NCBI GenBank assembly: GCA_963799045.1
Contig: CAWCVN010000007.1
Location: forward strand, 682,001 to 746,000
Reading direction: 5' to 3'
Source: DASRSS01 sp963799045
GTDB taxonomy: Bacteria > Actinomycetota > Actinomycetes > Mycobacteriales > Jatrophihabitantaceae
DNA length: 64,000 nt
The notes beneath the pieces are model-generated. The model saw nothing but the letters and a program-made list of their open reading frames with translations. It did no database searches and was not told the origin of the DNA. The translations under genes and the position numbers were made by a program. This document shows, one piece after another, positions 61,231-64,000 of the stretch; the stretch's first letter is position 1, and each line of letters starts with the position of its first letter.

Positions 61231-62141
61231 GCCCGTGGCCGTCGGTCGAGGTGCTGATACCGACGCATCAGCGACCGCAGCTGCTCGCGGAGGCGATCGC
61301 CTCGGTGCAGGCGCAGGACTACCCCGGCCCGCTGAGCGTGCTGGTGATCTTCGACCGGCAGGAGCCGGACGACTCGCTCGTGTCCGCCGGTCCGGTCCCG
61401 GTGCGCGTGATCGGCAACGGGCGTACGCCGGGGCTGGCCGGCGCGCGCAACAGCGGCATACTCGCCAGCGGTGCCGACTACGTCGCCTTCTGCGACGACG
61501 ATGACGTGTGGCTGCCGGGCAAGCTGCGCAAGCAGGTGCAGCGCGTGCGGGACGAGCCGGACATGCGTTTCGCCACCACCGGCATCCGGGTTGACTTCGG
61601 TGAGAACCACTCCCCGCGACTCGCGGGAACGAGCGCGGTCACGCACGAGCAGCTGGTCGAGTCGCGGATGGCGATGCTGCACTCGTCGACGTTCCTGATC
61701 CGTCGCGCGAGCCTGCTCGGCGAGCTCGGGCTGGTCGACGAGAGCGCTCCGGGCAGCCACAACGAGGACTGGGAGCTGCTGCTGCGCGCCAGCCGCGACC
61801 GCCCGATCACGCACGTGGACGAGCCGCTGGTGGCCGTGCGCTGGGGCAGCGCCTCGATGTTCACCCGGGCCTGGCACGAGCGCATCACCTCGCTGGAGTG
61901 GGTGCTCGACAAGTACCCGGAGATTCGCGGGTCCGCCGTGGGCTACGCGCGCGTGCTGGGTCAAATCGCCTTCGCGCGGGCCGCGCTCGGGCAGCGGCGC
62001 GCGGCGCTGCGCTGTTGCCTGCGGGCCGCCCGGATCCGGCCACGCGAGCCGCGGACCTATCTCGCGGCGGCGGTTGCCCTGCGCCTGGCCACGCCCCGCT
62101 TCGTCCTAGGGCAGCTGCACCGCCGGGGGCACGGCGTCTGA
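61227..62141 (+). CDS. Glycosyltransferase family 2
   Basis: A GT-A fold transferase of 304 residues: SVEVLIPTHQRPQLLAEAIA at the start, the nucleotide-binding TPGLAGARNSGILASGADYV and the metal-binding FCDDDDVWLPGKLRKQ (DxD), then NEDWELLLRASRDRPITHVD near the acceptor site. The C-terminal helical tail is common in this class. It is the last gene of the 56.9-62.1 kb operon (transferase, flippase, hydrolase, sulfotransferase, GT2). Confidence 0.92.
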   Translation: MSPWPSVEVLIPTHQRPQLLAEAIASVQAQDYPGPLSVLVIFDRQEPDDSLVSAGPVPVRVIGNGRTPGLAGARNSGILASGADYVAFCDDDDVWLPGKLRKQVQRVRDEPDMRFATTGIRVDFGENHSPRLAGTSAVTHEQLVESRMAMLHSSTFLIRRASLLGELGLVDESAPGSHNEDWELLLRASRDRPITHVDEPLVAVRWGSASMFTRAWHERITSLEWVLDKYPEIRGSAVGYARVLGQIAFARAALGQRRAALRCCLRAARIRPREPRTYLAAAVALRLATPRFVLGQLHRRGHGV

Positions 62142-62165
62142 GCCGCACGCGCGGCGCGCTACCGT

Positions 62166-62732
62166 GTGCGGGTGCCCAGCGCCGACGCGGAATCGGACCG
62201 GGAGCTGGCCGCCGCGAGGTCGGTGGAGCAGTGGGACACCGTCGTCCGTGGGGTACATGCTGCCCAGCGGGTGGTGCTTGCCGAGGTGGCCCGGTCAGGG
62301 CTGCCGGCGCAGTGGTTCGCGGTGTCGCAACTGCTGCTGGCCGAGCCCGACCGGCGGCTGCCAATGAGCAGGCTGGCGCACGAGCTGTCGATGACCTCGG
62401 GCGGCTTCACCAAGCTGGCCGACCGGATGGCGCGGGAGGGCCTCATCGACCGGCGCGGAGCGTCTGCAGATCGTCGGGTGATCTACGCGGCGCTGACCGA
62501 CGCCGGGTTGCGCCTGGCACGTGAGGCGGCCCGGATGTACGCGCGCGCGGTCGCGGACCAAGTCCTGGGCGCGCTCACTGCCGAACAGCTGGCGACCATG
62601 GCCGACGGCGCGGGACGGCTGCTCAGCGCGGAGGGCATCAGCGGCGCCGACGCCGGCGTGGACGACGAGTCGTTCGTGGCAAAAGCTAGGCCCTCGGCCT
62701 CGCCGGAACGGCGACGCCGAGGGCCTAGCTAG
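62166..62732 (+). CDS. MarR-family transcriptional regulator
   Basis: The 188-residue protein has the MarR winged helix: LPMSRLAHELSMTSGGFTKL, then ADRMAREGLIDRRGASADRR with the wing and VIYAALTDAGLRLAREAARM. GTG codons at 62166 and 62172 are both possible starts. It lies 24 bases after the GT2 gene and could be cotranscribed or have its own promoter. Its last codons form one arm of a strong hairpin. Its ligand and targets are unknown. Confidence 0.88.
   Translation: MRVPSADAESDRELAAARSVEQWDTVVRGVHAAQRVVLAEVARSGLPAQWFAVSQLLLAEPDRRLPMSRLAHELSMTSGGFTKLADRMAREGLIDRRGASADRRVIYAALTDAGLRLAREAARMYARAVADQVLGALTAEQLATMADGAGRLLSAEGISGADAGVDDESFVAKARPSASPERRRRGPS
62684..62730 (-). terminator. Strong hairpin at the MarR gene end (terminator-like on the minus strand)
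   Basis: Two perfect 15-base arms, 62684-62698 and 62716-62730 (AGCTAGGCCCTCGGC and its complement), enclose a second 6-base stem (TCGCCG/CGGCGA) with a GAA loop, giving about 22 paired bases. The AAAA at 62681-62684 supplies a short U-tract only for minus-strand transcripts; plus-strand transcripts leave the hairpin into AGATG. The left arm lies within the MarR coding region. Confidence 0.7.
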
Positions 62733-62797
62733 ATGCAGTGTGAACAGGTTCCCGATTCTTGACCGATAAACAACGACCTCGGTGCTGATTACCGATC

Positions 62798-62960
62798 AAG
62801 CCTCCCCGAGCCGGGTGCCGACCGTAGTCCCCCGATCTGCGATCGGCCCCCCTGCGGTGTTTTCGCCGACGTCCCCCGAACCGGTCCGCGAAGTCACCGC
62901 ATCGTGACTCACATCTGCATGCCGTGGTCGACCTGACCTCCCCCGATGTCGATCGGGCCG
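62798..62960 (+). ncRNA. Candidate C-rich regulatory RNA resembling the 6C family
   Basis: This gap has no credible ORF but has five C-runs. ACCGTAG (62821-62827) pairs with CTGCGGT (62852-62858) around an inner CCGAT/ATCGG stem (62832-62846), leaving C-rich sides that include six Cs at 62847-62852. TTCGC (62862-62866) pairs with GCGAA (62888-62892), with three more pairs inside, leaving a loop with GTCCCCCGAAC. A third hairpin is AGTCAC-N6-GTGACT (62892-62909), and CCCGAT-GTCG-ATCGGG (62942-62957) may be the 3' end. TCCCCCGAT at 62828 and 62939 and TCCCCCGAA at 62872 exactly complement the leader boxes of the polysaccharide genes. The 5' end and promoter are not clear, and the strand is inferred from the known 6C RNAs. 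Confidence 0.5.
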
Positions 62961-63026
62961 CCCACCACAGCCACCCCGCCGTGACTTGGCTGGCCACTTC
63001 CGGTCCTGCTGACCAACCTCGTCACA

Positions 63027-63533
63027 ATGGCTGCTGAGAAATATCTTCCTAGGAAGTCTCCTCTATGTCAAGTTCCTGTATGGAACTTCTTTCGACGAAT
63101 TTCACGGCCGATCGTTGCGCGCGACTCGTCCACGAGCGCGCCGACAGCGCCCCTCGACCACGCGTCATCGGCTTCGGTGCCGTGGGGCGCGCTAAGACTG
63201 ACCACCACCGGCCGACGCACGGGGCGAGCTCGACACGTGGTCGTCGGCTACTTCGAGGACGATGGCAACCTGGTCACCCGGGCGATGAACGGCTGGGGCG
63301 CGGCCGAGCCTGCACGGTGGCTGAACCTGCAGGATCAACCCGATGCCGTGGTCCGGACCCGCGACCGAGTGCGGCCGGTGCATGCACGTCGCGCGCAAGG
63401 ACGCGAGCGCGAGCGGCTGTGGTCTCGATGGGCCGAGATCGACTCCAACCTCGACGCGTACGCCGCGCGGCGACCACAGGAGACCGCTGTCGTCGTACTC
63501 GAGTCGCGAGACACCGCCGGTCCACCCACCTGA
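63027..63533 (+). CDS. F420-dependent nitroreductase/DUF385-family protein
   Basis: The 168-residue frame contains the split-barrel DUF385/Ddn signature: LRLTTTGRRTGRARHVVVGY, LVTRAMNGWGAAEPARWLNL, QDQPDAVVRTRDRVRPVHAR and ERLWSRWAEID. Such proteins use deazaflavin F420 to reduce quinones or nitro compounds. The first 50 residues look unlike the family, so the real start may lie further in, and the 5' part may have been altered by the same event that truncated the acetyltransferase gene. Confidence 0.75.
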   Translation: MAAEKYLPRKSPLCQVPVWNFFRRISRPIVARDSSTSAPTAPLDHASSASVPWGALRLTTTGRRTGRARHVVVGYFEDDGNLVTRAMNGWGAAEPARWLNLQDQPDAVVRTRDRVRPVHARRAQGRERERLWSRWAEIDSNLDAYAARRPQETAVVVLESRDTAGPPT

Positions 63534-63933
63534 GCTGTATCGCGGCCGTCATACAGAACTGGATCGCCCATCGGTCGGCGGCGGGACCGACGCGCTCGTC
63601 GTGAGCCTCGGTGATGAGCGTGACCTTGGGGGAGATCATCGTCCGGTCGCCGATCGAGATGCCGCCGAGATCGAGAAACGAACATGCCTGACCTACCGAG
63701 CTTCGCTCACCGAGCTTCGTGCCGACACCGGTCGTGCAGTAGAACGGCGGGTGGATGAACGACTTCTCGGGGTGCGGGTCACCGAGGATCTCGGCGAGCA
63801 GCGCGTGACGCGCATCGGTATCGCTGAACGGGAGGGCATTCAATCGCGAGGTCAGGTCCATCGCGATCTGGATACGCTCGAAGGTGGTTCGCCACTCCGG
63901 TGACCGGATCGGAATTCGTCGTTGCGCAAGCAT
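63531..63933 (-). pseudogene. Truncated sugar O-acetyltransferase (maltose/NodL type)
   Basis: About 135 residues match hexapeptide-repeat sugar O-acetyltransferases: DLTSRLNALPFSDTDARHAL, AEILGDPHPEKSFIHPPFYC, FLDLGGISIGDRTMISPKVT and LITEAHDE with the catalytic His. Homology stops at about 63531, exactly at the stop codon of the opposing nitroreductase-family gene, and the frame then runs on antisense to it until 63274. The remaining half of the left-handed helix is missing, so the gene is truncated by a deletion or rearrangement. A start at 63933 or 63861 is possible. Confidence 0.75.
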
Positions 63934-63973
63934 GGCTGCGATGGTGACACAGCTGCGCGCCTACCCTGTTGGC

Positions 63974-64000
63974 GTGGCCGCGAACCGGCGAGCGCGAGTA
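63974..64000 (+). CDS. Possible start of a gene running out of the window
   Basis: GTGGCCGCGAACCGGCGAGC opens a frame that continues to the window end, with TACCCTGTT about 3 bases upstream resembling a -10 element. Only nine codons are visible. A divergent regulator (TetR-like N-termini often look like this) is possible, but the evidence is weak. Confidence 0.2.

Noticed and set aside
62725..62997. Minus-strand ORF of 90 codons in the gap after the MarR gene
   Set aside because: No ribosome-binding site, odd composition, and it covers the hairpin-rich C-run region better explained as RNA.
1..64000. tRNA or rRNA genes
   Set aside because: I looked through the intergenic gaps for T-loop-like GGTTCGAATC patterns and rRNA-like stretches and saw none; gaps are mostly too short.

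Overview
This window is high-GC DNA from an actinobacterium (class Actinomycetes). The evidence is mycothiol synthesis (mshA), SenX3-RegX3, a BldN-type sigma factor beside an RsbN-type anti-sigma factor, the rex-hemA-hemC-hemD order, the 32-residue ribosomal protein bS22, and frequent GTG starts with 4-base stop/start overlaps. Gene order from 1.5 to 27 kb follows, in inverted orientation, the Mycobacterium tuberculosis block murB - SDR - mshA - YbjN-like - gpm1 - senX3 - regX3 - Rv0495c - isomerase - proC - HTH - bS22 - HAD phosphatase - glutaredoxin - hemACDB, as I remember it. The organism is not a mycobacterium; a Frankia/Jatrophihabitans-type relative would fit but is a guess.

Layout. 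0-7.3 kb: end of an SDR gene, then the haem operon rex-hemA-hemC-hemD-hemB plus an acetyltransferase gene, with a good candidate Rex operator upstream of rex. 7.3-11.5 kb: a decayed ABC exporter gene, a DUF222/HNH endonuclease, a glutaredoxin and a frameshifted acyl-CoA ligase. 11.7-15.1 kb: bldN/rsbN-like pair, HAD phosphatase, bS22. 15.2-31.8 kb: repeats, excisionase-like HTH, proC, proline dehydrogenase, isomerase, regX3/senX3, gpmA, YbjN-like, mshA, SDR, murB, NUDIX, GNAT, an ArsR/CDF metal-efflux pair, a hydroxybutyrate-type dehydrogenase and a PucR regulator. Many conserved genes between 19.2 and 29.3 kb carry single-base +1 frameshifts, which looks like a local sequence-quality problem. 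32-38.3 kb: an intact branched-chain-amino-acid-type ABC transporter operon ending with TetR and alpha/beta hydrolase genes.

38.3-62.1 kb is a large exopolysaccharide locus of the Wzx/Wzy type: chain-length protein, initiating sugar-phosphate transferase, flippase, polymerase, GT4, GT2 and WecB-type glycosyltransferases, two sulfotransferases, two GH26-like secreted hydrolases, a DUF4012 protein, an APH-fold kinase-like protein, a 1298-residue secreted propeller/PKD protein, a LAxTG-type surface protein and small anchored proteins. Two sulfotransferases suggest a sulfated polymer.

The most interesting signal is regulatory. Five genes of this locus have ATCGGGGGA or TTCGGGGG(A) at their start codons, and one leader has three copies separated by two hairpins. 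Just past the locus, at 62.80-62.96 kb, lies a C-rich, hairpin-forming stretch resembling the actinobacterial 6C RNA family. It carries TCCCCCGAT twice and TCCCCCGAA once, the exact complements of those leader boxes. I propose an RNA that controls translation of the exopolysaccharide genes. A second pattern is the recurrence of 15-bp, five-codon tandem repeats inside at least six unrelated genes. The window ends with a MarR regulator, an F420-type nitroreductase-family gene and a truncated sugar O-acetyltransferase gene.
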